From positions 1-48,131 of the forward strand of contig JACOSL010000041.1 of NCBI GenBank assembly GCA_016179045.1: a stretch of 48,131 bases of DNA, written 5' to 3'. Positions 40,023 to 47,489 of this stretch are shown in pieces (the first letter of the stretch is position 1; each line of letters opens with the position of its first letter). A program made the position numbers and the translations under genes. The notes beneath the pieces are model-generated. The model worked only from the letters and a program-made list of their open reading frames with translations, made no database searches and was not told the origin of the DNA. The DNA comes from Fimbriimonas ginsengisoli (GTDB taxonomy: Bacteria > Armatimonadota > Fimbriimonadia > Fimbriimonadales > Fimbriimonadaceae).

Positions 40023-40847
40023 TCATAAGTGGCTCTTGAAGAAGGCCACCGTGTGCTTGAACGCATCCTGGGCCGCCTTGCCGTTGTAGCTGGCTGAGCT
40101 CGGGTTCGCGAACGCGTGGTCGGCGTCGTAGTGCAACACCTGAAGATGCTTGTGGGCGCCGGTCATCGCGTGCTCGAAATCCTCCACGACCTTGGCTGTG
40201 ATCCACTTGTCGCGGGTCGGATGCACCATGAGCACTGGCGCATGAAGCTTGGCGATCGCCTCCGGCGCGAGGTCGGGCATGCCGTAATACATCACGCAGG
40301 CGTCCACGTTTGAGCCGCCCTGAACCGCGGTCTGGAACGACCAGCCGCCCCCAAAGCACCAGCCGATCGTGCCGATGCGGGCGGCAGCCTTGCCGAACTT
40401 GCCCGCTTTCAGCGCGGAAACGGCGGCAGCCACCGTCGCCTTGCCCCGCTCGCTATCCACCGCTTGCATATTCTTGACCGCGTCCTCGCGGGTGGTTGCG
40501 ACCTTGCCATCGTAGAGATCGACGGCGAGCACCGCGCAGCCTAGGCGGTCGTGATAGCGCTCTGCCTCGCGCTTGACGTAGTCGTTGAGGCCCCAAAATT
40601 CGTGGATCAAAACGAGCGCGGCTCGGTTGCGCGGCTTGCCGGGCACATAGAAGCCCTGCCCGGGCGCGCCCTTGGGCAGGTCCCAGGTGACGGCATGCCC
40701 TTGCACCGGTGTGAAAGCGAGCGGGGCGGGGAGATCGTGGGCGGCGAGGAAGTTGGGATCGGCCGCAAATGCGACCATGCCCGCGCATGCCGGGCAGGCT
40801 GGGGTTTGGGTTTGGATGAGGATGGTCATGGCGAGGGTGGCAAGCAT
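40023..40847 (-). CDS. dienelactone hydrolase family protein
   Basis: 274 aa alpha/beta hydrolase with the DLH catalytic triad: nucleophile Cys in IGWCFGGGW (about 160), Asp in HPTRDKW (about 214) and His in DADHAFAN (about 247). The hydrophobic N-terminus (MLATLAMTILIQTQTPACPA) may be a signal peptide or anchor. The substrate is unknown; true chlorocatechol dienelactone is unlikely in this context. A T array lies 30 bases upstream. Confidence 0.88.
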   Translation of the reverse strand: MLATLAMTILIQTQTPACPACAGMVAFAADPNFLAAHDLPAPLAFTPVQGHAVTWDLPKGAPGQGFYVPGKPRNRAALVLIHEFWGLNDYVKREAERYHDRLGCAVLAVDLYDGKVATTREDAVKNMQAVDSERGKATVAAAVSALKAGKFGKAAARIGTIGWCFGGGWSFQTAVQGGSNVDACVMYYGMPDLAPEAIAKLHAPVLMVHPTRDKWITAKVVEDFEHAMTGAHKHLQVLHYDADHAFANPSSASYNGKAAQDAFKHTVAFFKSHL

Positions 40848-40877
40848 GGGGATGTTCTACCCCGCGAGGAGCTGAGC

Positions 40878-40927
40878 TATGGTCGAACGGTTGTCGAGCG
40901 ATAGTCGAACGATGGTCGAACGATGGC
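40878..40927. repeat. T repeat, 11-bp units (4.5 copies)
   Basis: Units TATGGTCGAAC, GGTTGTCGAGC, GATAGTCGAAC, GATGGTCGAAC, GATGGCC. Imperfect, exact 11-bp period, between two divergent genes (40847 and 40974). Confidence 0.75.
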
Positions 40928-40951
40928 CCAGACGTAGACGGCGGAGCCATG

Positions 40952-40957
40952 TACAAT
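40952..40957 (+). promoter_or_regulatory. -10 box TACAAT of the AlkZ-like gene (near-leaderless)
   Basis: TACAAT ends 16 bases before ATG 40974. No ribosome site in between. The same pattern as before metK and cdaA. Confidence 0.5.
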
Positions 40958-40973
40958 CCCGCTTCGCAACCCC

Positions 40974-42083
40974 ATGAGCGAGCCAGTTGTCATCACCGCC
41001 GCCCAGGCCCGTGCGTGGATTCTCACCAAGCAAGGGCTGGCCGGCCCGGCGGTTTCGCGCCCAAACGACGTGGTCGGACGGGTGTTCGCAGTGCAAACCC
41101 AATATGCGTCGAGCCTGCCCGTGGCGGTGGCGGCGCGGGGGGCGACGATACGGCCCAATTGGGATTGCCGCGCGCTCGCTCGCGGCGAGATCGTGAAGAC
41201 CTGGAGCGTCAGGTCCACCCTCCATGCCCACCTGCCCGACGATTACGCCTTGATGCTCGAGGCGCTGGGCGCGGCCAAGCGCGAGAACTTCTTACGATGG
41301 ATGCATGGCCAGAACGGCCTGGGGCGCGCGGAGGTCGAGCGACTTGAGGGGCATATGCTCGATGCGCTCGAGCGTGGGCCCTTAACCCGGGAGGCGTTGC
41401 ACGCACGCGTTCCCGAGTTTCGCGAGTTCGAGATGACTGGCTGGGGCGGCGATGTTATGGGCCTGGCTTACCAAGGGCGGCTTCGCCTGCTGACTCCCGT
41501 AAGGGGACCCACGCTGTTCCAGCGTTGCGAGCCGCCCGCCCAGACCCGCGACGTTTTCTCGGCTCGGGTCGAGTTGCTGAGAAGATATTTGCTTGCCTAC
41601 GGTCCCGCCACCTTGGCCGACTTCTTGTACTGGTCGGGCTTGAAGGCAGGCGAGACGACTCGAGTGCTCGCCACGCTTGCGCCCGAGTTGAGGGAGGTGC
41701 AAGTCGAAGGCTTGCGGGGCACTCGGTGGGTGGTTGCCAGCGACGAACCGCCGAACGACCGGGCGCGATTCAGTTCGCGGCTGCTTGCCAAGTTCGATCC
41801 GCTCGTCATGTCCTATCGCGACCGGCGGCTGTTCCTATCCGATTCTGCGGCTCCCAAGGTGTTCCGGAAGGCGGGTCAGGTGGAGGCCACCGTGCTCCAG
41901 CGCGGGCGCCTCGTGGCGACTTGGCGGCTGGAGAAAGCGGGCGCGAAGGGAGCGACGATCCGGATCAGCCCCCTTCGAGCCGGTGGCAGACTGGATATAG
42001 CCGCCCTGGCGCCCGCCGCTCAACGCTTGGGGAAAACGCTTGGCTTGGCAAGCGTGACGCTGAATCTGGCTCGCACGGGCTAG
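40974..42083 (+). CDS. AlkZ/HTH_42-type winged-helix protein, likely DNA glycosylase
   Basis: 369 aa. Whole-length winged-helix family (tandem wHTH domains) to which the interstrand-crosslink glycosylase AlkZ belongs; the AlkZ catalytic QxQ tripeptide is here as VFAVQTQYAS (about 38-47). Also VKTWSVRSTLHAHLPDDY, LAKFDPLVMSYRDRRLF and C-terminal beta region. Fits base-excision repair near the pcrA helicase. The last codons (ARTG*) come from a P repeat (42073-42092). Confidence 0.82.
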   Translation: MSEPVVITAAQARAWILTKQGLAGPAVSRPNDVVGRVFAVQTQYASSLPVAVAARGATIRPNWDCRALARGEIVKTWSVRSTLHAHLPDDYALMLEALGAAKRENFLRWMHGQNGLGRAEVERLEGHMLDALERGPLTREALHARVPEFREFEMTGWGGDVMGLAYQGRLRLLTPVRGPTLFQRCEPPAQTRDVFSARVELLRRYLLAYGPATLADFLYWSGLKAGETTRVLATLAPELREVQVEGLRGTRWVVASDEPPNDRARFSSRLLAKFDPLVMSYRDRRLFLSDSAAPKVFRKAGQVEATVLQRGRLVATWRLEKAGAKGATIRISPLRAGGRLDIAALAPAAQRLGKTLGLASVTLNLARTG

Positions 42084-42092
42084 AGCCCGCTC
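42073..42092. repeat. P palindrome copy 3, overlapping a stop codon
   Basis: GCACGGGCTAGAGCCCGC; the TAG at 42081-42083 ends the AlkZ-like gene. Gap 42084-42388 holds only this, Y8 and T4. Confidence 0.6.
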
Positions 42093-42145
42093 CACCCCGA
42101 ATCGCTGCCCTTCGAGTTGAGGACCAGCAGGTCGGAAGGACGACA

Positions 42146-42271
42146 CTCCACCCTCCCCCCAAGCCCCTCCCTCAAGCGAGGGAGGGGAGTTTCTTCTTCT
42201 TGGCTCGCTCGTCCCGATTTCATCGGGACTTGCTCACCGTTCTCTATCGGACACGTCATCCCTTGCGTTCG
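42146..42271 (+). repeat. Y element copy 8
   Basis: CACCCTCCCCCCAAGCCCCTCCC hairpin region with GGGAGGGG, GGCTCGCTC, GTCCCGATTTCATCGGGAC (8-bp middle stem as in Y2), TTGCTCACC, then GACACGTCATCCC...GTGTGTC: the third hairpin has a changed sequence. Confidence 0.78.
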
Positions 42272-42331
42272 TGTGTCGGTATGACAGGAAACGTGCTAGG
42301 GGCCCGGCATCAAAGGGCGCTGAGTCCGGCA

Positions 42332-42378
42332 ATCGTCCGACCATTGCTCGACCATCGTCCGACCACCGTTCGACGACC
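42332..42378. repeat. T repeat, 11-bp units (4 copies), inverted
   Basis: Units ATCGTCCGACC, ATTGCTCGACC, ATCGTCCGACC, ACCGTTCGACG; 10 bases past the stop of the minus-strand HD gene. Confidence 0.75.
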
Positions 42379-42388
42379 CTTGAGACAG

Positions 42389-43099
42389 CTACTCCAGATA
42401 CGTGCCGTTGACGCTCAGCGTGAACTTATAGCCGAGCATCTCGGCCGCCTGGCGGCACATGATCATGCGGCTGAGAAAGATCTCGAAGTACTCCATCACG
42501 GTGGCCTCCTTCGTATCGATCTCAAGAGTAAGTTCGATGGTGTGCCCCTCGGGGCGCATCTCCACCCGGCTCTTTTGCACCGCGTAGTTCACGCGGTCGT
42601 GGATGTCAAAGCTCTCCATCACCGGGTTTTGAACCCGGCTCAGGTGCACATCGCTCTTGTCGGCGATGATGAGAGCGGCAGAGATCGAGCTGATGGGGGT
42701 GCCACCCGCCTCTTCATGGTTGCCGATGGCGCCGAGGATGGGCGCGATCTCAACCACGTCCATGCCCATCTCGGTCAGGAGCGCGTAGGCGAGGTTGGCG
42801 CCCGAGATCGGGTGGTCCTCCCGGCTGATCACGTTTCCGATGTCGTGCAGATAGGCGGCGATTTGGCCCAGCTCGTTCTCGCGCGGCGGCACGCCCACGT
42901 TTTCAAGGATGTAACGGGTGATCGAAGACACTACGCCGACGTGGCGCTGCCCGTGCTCGGTGTAGCCCATCGCCTTCATCACCTCGTTGGCGCCGTCGAT
43001 CAGCTTTCGCACCTTGGCGTTGGCGCGCACCTCCTTGAGGGTGACCGGACGGGGCCCGGCGAGGGCGAGGGGTTCGGAAGAGGGTTCGCTTTTCTGCAC
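42389..43099 (-). CDS. HD-domain phosphohydrolase
   Basis: 236 aa. HD metal motifs: QRHVGVV (H), AAYLHDIGNV (HD), then GNHEE. These make a phosphohydrolase acting on nucleotides or signalling nucleotides, substrate unknown. GTG 43099 is the likely start (QKSEPSSEPLALAG); the frame runs upstream but covers the lipoprotein gene. It is 14 bases after that gene and part of the pcrA operon. Confidence 0.82.
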   Translation of the reverse strand: MQKSEPSSEPLALAGPRPVTLKEVRANAKVRKLIDGANEVMKAMGYTEHGQRHVGVVSSITRYILENVGVPPRENELGQIAAYLHDIGNVISREDHPISGANLAYALLTEMGMDVVEIAPILGAIGNHEEAGGTPISSISAALIIADKSDVHLSRVQNPVMESFDIHDRVNYAVQKSRVEMRPEGHTIELTLEIDTKEATVMEYFEIFLSRMIMCRQAAEMLGYKFTLSVNGTYLE

Positions 43100-43113
43100 G
43101 GGAGTGATCGAGG

Positions 43114-43686
43114 CTAGAGTTCGCGCGAGGAGCCCGCAAGCAGCTCCAGCGCCAAATCGAATCGGCCGTTGGTTCTTTGCTCTTGACGAACGAGCCCAAT
43201 GCCTTGGGCGTAGTCTGACACGAGTTGGACTTGGCGCGCGGGCGTGTCCAGGGTGAGGGTCGCTCGAACGGTCCGATAGTTTCGCCCGCCAAGTACGAGC
43301 CCGGCTCGGCGCTGGGCGAGCACGGCGGTTGCGTTTTCGCGCACCCCCGCAAAGGTGAGCGTGCCCTTCCACTGTCGCGTCAAAGCCAGGTCGTCGGGGG
43401 TCAGGAGGGGTATCGGCGGATCGACATGGGCGTTCGCCATGCTCGCTGCCACCAGTTCGCCGCCCTTCCAGGCCAGCCTGGTGGGGCCCATCGGGCCGTT
43501 GAGCTCGGCCCCACGCACGCCCGCAACCGAGAGAACATGCGCGACCCGAATCGGCTCGACGTAAGAGACGAAGCCGGTCCGGACTTGGTAGGTGGCGGTG
43601 TGGCCCAGTTCAAGCGGCATCCACGTGCCCTGGGCGCCGCATCCGCCTAGCGCGAGTGCCGCGATCCCCAAGGCGGCAAGCTTCAA
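43114..43686 (-). CDS. lipoprotein, unknown function (TTG start)
   Basis: 190 aa. Signal peptide KLAALGIAALALGGCG with lipobox LGGC (Cys about 16), then a beta-rich domain. TTG 43686 overlaps the pcrA stop as TTGA (43683-43686), with GGAGG just upstream, a coupled non-ATG start. No family recognised. Sits between pcrA and the HD gene. Confidence 0.7.
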   Translation of the reverse strand: MKLAALGIAALALGGCGAQGTWMPLELGHTATYQVRTGFVSYVEPIRVAHVLSVAGVRGAELNGPMGPTRLAWKGGELVAASMANAHVDPPIPLLTPDDLALTRQWKGTLTFAGVRENATAVLAQRRAGLVLGGRNYRTVRATLTLDTPARQVQLVSDYAQGIGLVRQEQRTNGRFDLALELLAGSSREL

Positions 43687-45899
43687 ATCGCCTCCAGCTT
43701 GGCGAGGTTCTGCACCAGCTTCTTCACCCCGATCACGCCGGGGAAGGCAACGGTCACCTCGCTGTCGTCCCGCAGCGGGCTGCAGGCGACCACGACCCCA
43801 ATCCCGAACTTGGCGTGCCGCACGCGCTGGCCGACCTCGAAAGGCGCGCGCCAACTCGGTCCCCGCAGTCCCCGCGGGCTTGGTAACGGGGCAGAATCGA
43901 CCACGCGGTAGGCGCCTGTGCGTTCTTGGTAGACCTGGCGAGCGGGCATGCCACGCGGCGCGCGATCGCCGGCCAGGCTGGACAAGGTCTCGGGCGGGAT
44001 GTGTTCGAGGAAGCGCGACGGGCGATTGAAGCTGGGCTGCCCAAAAACCGAGCGCCGGTGAGCATGAAGCAGATGCAATTCCTCGCGCGCCCGGGTCATG
44101 CCCACGTAGCAAAGCCGCCGCTCCTCCTCGATCTCCGCGTCGGAGCCCATCGAGCGAGAATGGGGGAACACGCCCTCCTCTAGCCCGATGAGGAACACGA
44201 CGGGGAACTCCAAGCCCTTTGCCGAGTGGAGGGTCATCAGCGTCACCGCCTCGCCGCCCTCTTGCAGGTTGTCGACGTCCGCGACAAGCGACACGCTCTC
44301 GAGAAAGCCGCTCAATGAGGGCCCTTCGCTCGTGGCGTCGTATTCCGCGGTCACGTTCAGTAGCTCTTGGAGGTTTTCAAGCCGCTCGAGGGAGTCGTCC
44401 GACCCTTCGGTCTTGAGCATTTCCAGGTAGCCCGACGCCCCGAGCAGGTGCTTGAGCACGGGGACGACCGGCCCCGCCTCGGCCAGACGCCTGGCACCAT
44501 CGATCGCGGCGACGAAGTTCCGTAGTCCGTTCAGGGTCCTCTTGGGGAGTTCGCCCTGGACCGCGTCGGCCGAGAGCGCGTTCCAAACGGGCAAGGAATG
44601 ATGGGCCGCCCACGCCTCGATGTGGGCCATCGCTCCAGCCCCTATTCCGCGAGGCGGCGTGTTGATTACGCGCCTCGCCGACACGTCGTCGGCCGGGTTC
44701 AGAGTCAGGCGCAGATAGCATAGAAGGTCCTTGACCTCCTTGCGCTCGTAAAAGCGCTGGCCGCCGATCAACACGTTGGGCACGCGCATGGTGAGAAGGG
44801 CTTCTTCAATGGCGCGGCTCTGGGCGTTGGTTCGATACAGCACCGCGAATTCGCCATAGCGGCGGCGGCCGATCCGCACGTCTTTGACGATGGCGTCCGC
44901 CACCGTCATCGCTTCATCCTGCTCGGTACCTGCCTGAGTGAGGGAAACCGCGGCCCCCTCGGCGTTGCCAGTCCAAAGGGTCTTTGCGGCGCGACCTCGG
45001 TTGTGCTGAATCACTGCGTTGGCGGCGGAAAGGATGCGCTGGGTCGAGCGGTAGTTCTGCTCGAGCTTGACCACGGTGGCGTCCGGATGGTCGGAGCCAA
45101 AGCGCAGGATAAGCGACACATCGGCGCCACGCCAAGCGTAGATCGACTGGTCGTCGTCCCCCACGACGACGAGGTTGCGATGCCGCCCTGCGAGCAACCC
45201 CACGAGCCGATATTGAGCCAGGTTAACGTCCTGGTACTCGTCCACAAGCACGTGAAGGAACCGCTCCTGATAGCGTTCGAGCACGTCCGCGCGCTGTTCG
45301 AGCAGCCGGACGGCGAACTGGAGGATGTCGTCAAAGTCGAGCGCGTTCGCCTTCCGCAGCAGTGCGTTGTACGCCTTGAACAGGTCCGCGACGATCCGCT
45401 CGAAGAAGCCGGCGGCGCGGTCTGCGTACTGCTCGGGCGTTATGAGACGCTCTTTGGCGGACGAGATCTCGGACAGGACCGCGCGAGGCTGGATGCTCTT
45501 ATCGTCGAGGTTGCGCTGTTTGAGCAAATCGCGCAGCAGCTGCAGCTGGTCCGCGTCGTCATAGATCACGAAGTTGGGATCGAGGCCGATCGCCCGGCCG
45601 TCGATGCGCAGGAGCTTAGCGCACATAGCGTGGAATGTGCCGATCCACATGCCCTTGGCGCCCTCGCCCGCGAGCAATTCGACGCGATGCTGCATTTCCC
45701 GAGCGGCCTTGTTGGTGAACGTAACGGCGAGAACGCGGGGCGCGGGCACGCCCTCTCGCAACAATCGCGCAACTCTGTAAGCGATCACCCTCGTCTTGCC
45801 CGATCCGGCGCCGGCAAAGATGAGGAGGGGTCCGCCAACGTGCTCGACCGCCGCCCGCTGCTCTGGGTTAAGGGCGGATAGGTCGAGCGGTGAGGTCAT
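43683..45899 (-). CDS. pcrA: UvrD/PcrA superfamily I DNA helicase
   Basis: 738 aa. 3'-5' helicase for repair and replication-fork processing. NPEQRAAVEHV (Q motif), FAGAGSGKTRV (Walker A, about 27-37), LVDEYQDVN (Walker B), GDDDQSIYAWRGA, QNYRST, and the PcrA-like C-terminal tail with VKKLVQNLAKL. Length and tail favour PcrA over Rep. The frame starts at 45995, but ATG 45899 begins the family sequence; CATAAT is 7 bases upstream, again near-leaderless. Confidence 0.94.
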   Translation of the reverse strand: MTSPLDLSALNPEQRAAVEHVGGPLLIFAGAGSGKTRVIAYRVARLLREGVPAPRVLAVTFTNKAAREMQHRVELLAGEGAKGMWIGTFHAMCAKLLRIDGRAIGLDPNFVIYDDADQLQLLRDLLKQRNLDDKSIQPRAVLSEISSAKERLITPEQYADRAAGFFERIVADLFKAYNALLRKANALDFDDILQFAVRLLEQRADVLERYQERFLHVLVDEYQDVNLAQYRLVGLLAGRHRNLVVVGDDDQSIYAWRGADVSLILRFGSDHPDATVVKLEQNYRSTQRILSAANAVIQHNRGRAAKTLWTGNAEGAAVSLTQAGTEQDEAMTVADAIVKDVRIGRRRYGEFAVLYRTNAQSRAIEEALLTMRVPNVLIGGQRFYERKEVKDLLCYLRLTLNPADDVSARRVINTPPRGIGAGAMAHIEAWAAHHSLPVWNALSADAVQGELPKRTLNGLRNFVAAIDGARRLAEAGPVVPVLKHLLGASGYLEMLKTEGSDDSLERLENLQELLNVTAEYDATSEGPSLSGFLESVSLVADVDNLQEGGEAVTLMTLHSAKGLEFPVVFLIGLEEGVFPHSRSMGSDAEIEEERRLCYVGMTRAREELHLLHAHRRSVFGQPSFNRPSRFLEHIPPETLSSLAGDRAPRGMPARQVYQERTGAYRVVDSAPLPSPRGLRGPSWRAPFEVGQRVRHAKFGIGVVVACSPLRDDSEVTVAFPGVIGVKKLVQNLAKLEAI

Positions 45900-46002
45900 C
45901 ACACGTTCATTATGGGGCGGCGATGCGGTGGTGGCGGGTTGGGACACGGCAAAGGTTCTTGACGCCGGGCGGCCTCGTGACGATCCACCTTTCATTCAGC
46001 GT

Positions 46003-46008
46003 CATAAT
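46003..46008 (+). promoter_or_regulatory. -10 box CATAAT of the Gly-rich secreted protein gene
   Basis: CATAAT about 53 bases before ATG 46062. The divergent pcrA start (45899) has a matching CATAAT on the other strand, near 45906-45911. Confidence 0.4.
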
Positions 46009-46061
46009 GAAGTGTCGCTTCGGGCGAGTCCCGTTTTCGTCCGCCCAGGAGAAAGGTCGTT

Positions 46062-47480
46062 ATGCGAAAGGTCGTCACCCTCATGTTGGCCGGTTTGGCC
46101 GGCTTTGCGATTGCGCAGGCTCCCTTCACGATCGTAAGGCCAACGGACGGTTCGAAGGTCCGCGAGAAAGTGCGAATTCTCTTCCCCAAGGACAGCGTCC
46201 CGCGTGGAGGCTACGTAGGCGTTTTTCTCAACAACCGCTTCTCCGAGGCGCTCGTCCCCGACCCGAAGGGCAAGTTTTACGAGTATCTGCTCGACACCAA
46301 GGCTCGGAAGGTGAAGGACGGGCCGCTGAAGATCGAGCTTGTGCTGTACGTCGACTATAGCGACCAGCCGAGGATCATCGACCGCACCTCGGTCAACGTG
46401 GTTGTGGCCAACAAGGCAAACGTTCCCCTTGCCGACAGCGGCCTGAAGCTCCGCTACAAATGGATTCCGGGTAACGAGGTCGTCTACAACTGCGACATCC
46501 GCCTAGCGACGAGCACGAGCACGGGCGCTCAGCGAGCGGTGGGAAGCCGCGCAGCCGAGCTTCCACTGGACGCACTGAGCTTTCGCATGGTGTATGGGAT
46601 TGATAACGCCTATGCAAACGGCGACGGTCTGATTCGGATGCAGGCGCAACCACCGACTGGTAGACACTCGATTTTTCTCCAGTTTCCCGACGACCCGGCC
46701 GGACGCTTTTACAGGGACGCCGAGTTCGCTCAGGTCTATACGCGCCTGACCAGTACAGGCAAGGAGGTCTACGGTTCCGTTCCGATCGGCTACGCGCTAG
46801 AGGGCACCTCGCCGACCGAAAGTTCCCTCCGCGACGTCTGGGCGATCTTCCCGCTGCCAACGCTGCCGTACAGGGCGGTCCACCCGGGTGACATCTGGCA
46901 GACCCAGTTCCAAGAGCCCTCGATCGACCTTGCCCGGTTTCATGAGCAGCAGTCCTTGTTTAAAGTCATTCCGGCTCGGGGCGAGTTCGTTGGAATCGAG
47001 TGGGAGATGGGCCATCCGTGCGCGAAAGTCCACCAGTCGATGGCGGTAGGCAATGTGGTCAGGGGCGACCAGAGCGAGGTCATCGACGAAACCTATTGGT
47101 TTGCTCTCGACAAGAGCGTGATCATCAAGTTCGTGAGAACCGAGACCTCTACCCGACGGATTGGCGCGGCTGCGGCCGGAGGTGGCGACATCCCTGTTCC
47201 TGCAACGAACGCTCCGACTCCCGCACGCCCAGCGGCGCCAGCCGGTGGCGGCGGACGTGGTGGTGGTGGCAGAGGTGGCCGTGGCGGCGGGTTCGACGCG
47301 CCGATTACGCCTCCCGGATTCTTCCAGCGGGGTGGTTACGGAAGCGGCGAGTCGCCGCAACGGCCGCAAGTCGTGGTGCAGCCACCAACCGCGGGGGCGA
47401 CCACAGGCGGATTTTCGGCATCGACCAACGTGCAATTCGAGCGCATCGTGTTCGAGCAGACATTCATTCTTGCCTCGTAA
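46062..47480 (+). CDS. secreted protein with Gly/Arg-rich tail, unknown function
   Basis: 472 aa. Signal peptide (MRKVVTLMLAGLAGFAIAQA, cut about 19-20). It opens FTIVRPTDGSKVREKVRI, an Ig-like/FixG-type beta domain start, then a beta-rich body. Residues about 385-425 are Pro/Ala-rich, then GGGGRGGGGRGGRGGG, then a Tyr/Gln-rich stretch. AGGAGAAAGG before ATG is a strong ribosome site. Family not recognised; the low-complexity tail may be a flexible linker or surface-adhesive region. Confidence 0.75.
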   Translation: MRKVVTLMLAGLAGFAIAQAPFTIVRPTDGSKVREKVRILFPKDSVPRGGYVGVFLNNRFSEALVPDPKGKFYEYLLDTKARKVKDGPLKIELVLYVDYSDQPRIIDRTSVNVVVANKANVPLADSGLKLRYKWIPGNEVVYNCDIRLATSTSTGAQRAVGSRAAELPLDALSFRMVYGIDNAYANGDGLIRMQAQPPTGRHSIFLQFPDDPAGRFYRDAEFAQVYTRLTSTGKEVYGSVPIGYALEGTSPTESSLRDVWAIFPLPTLPYRAVHPGDIWQTQFQEPSIDLARFHEQQSLFKVIPARGEFVGIEWEMGHPCAKVHQSMAVGNVVRGDQSEVIDETYWFALDKSVIIKFVRTETSTRRIGAAAAGGGDIPVPATNAPTPARPAAPAGGGGRGGGGRGGRGGGFDAPITPPGFFQRGGYGSGESPQRPQVVVQPPTAGATTGGFSASTNVQFERIVFEQTFILAS

Positions 47481-47489
47481 GAAGCGCGG

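Noticed and set aside
40878..40927. T arrays as CRISPR
   Set aside because: Units of 11 bp are directly adjacent without spacers; no cas genes.
41525..43117. 530-codon plus-strand frame
   Set aside because: Runs across the AlkZ-like gene end, repeats and the HD gene; not a real protein.
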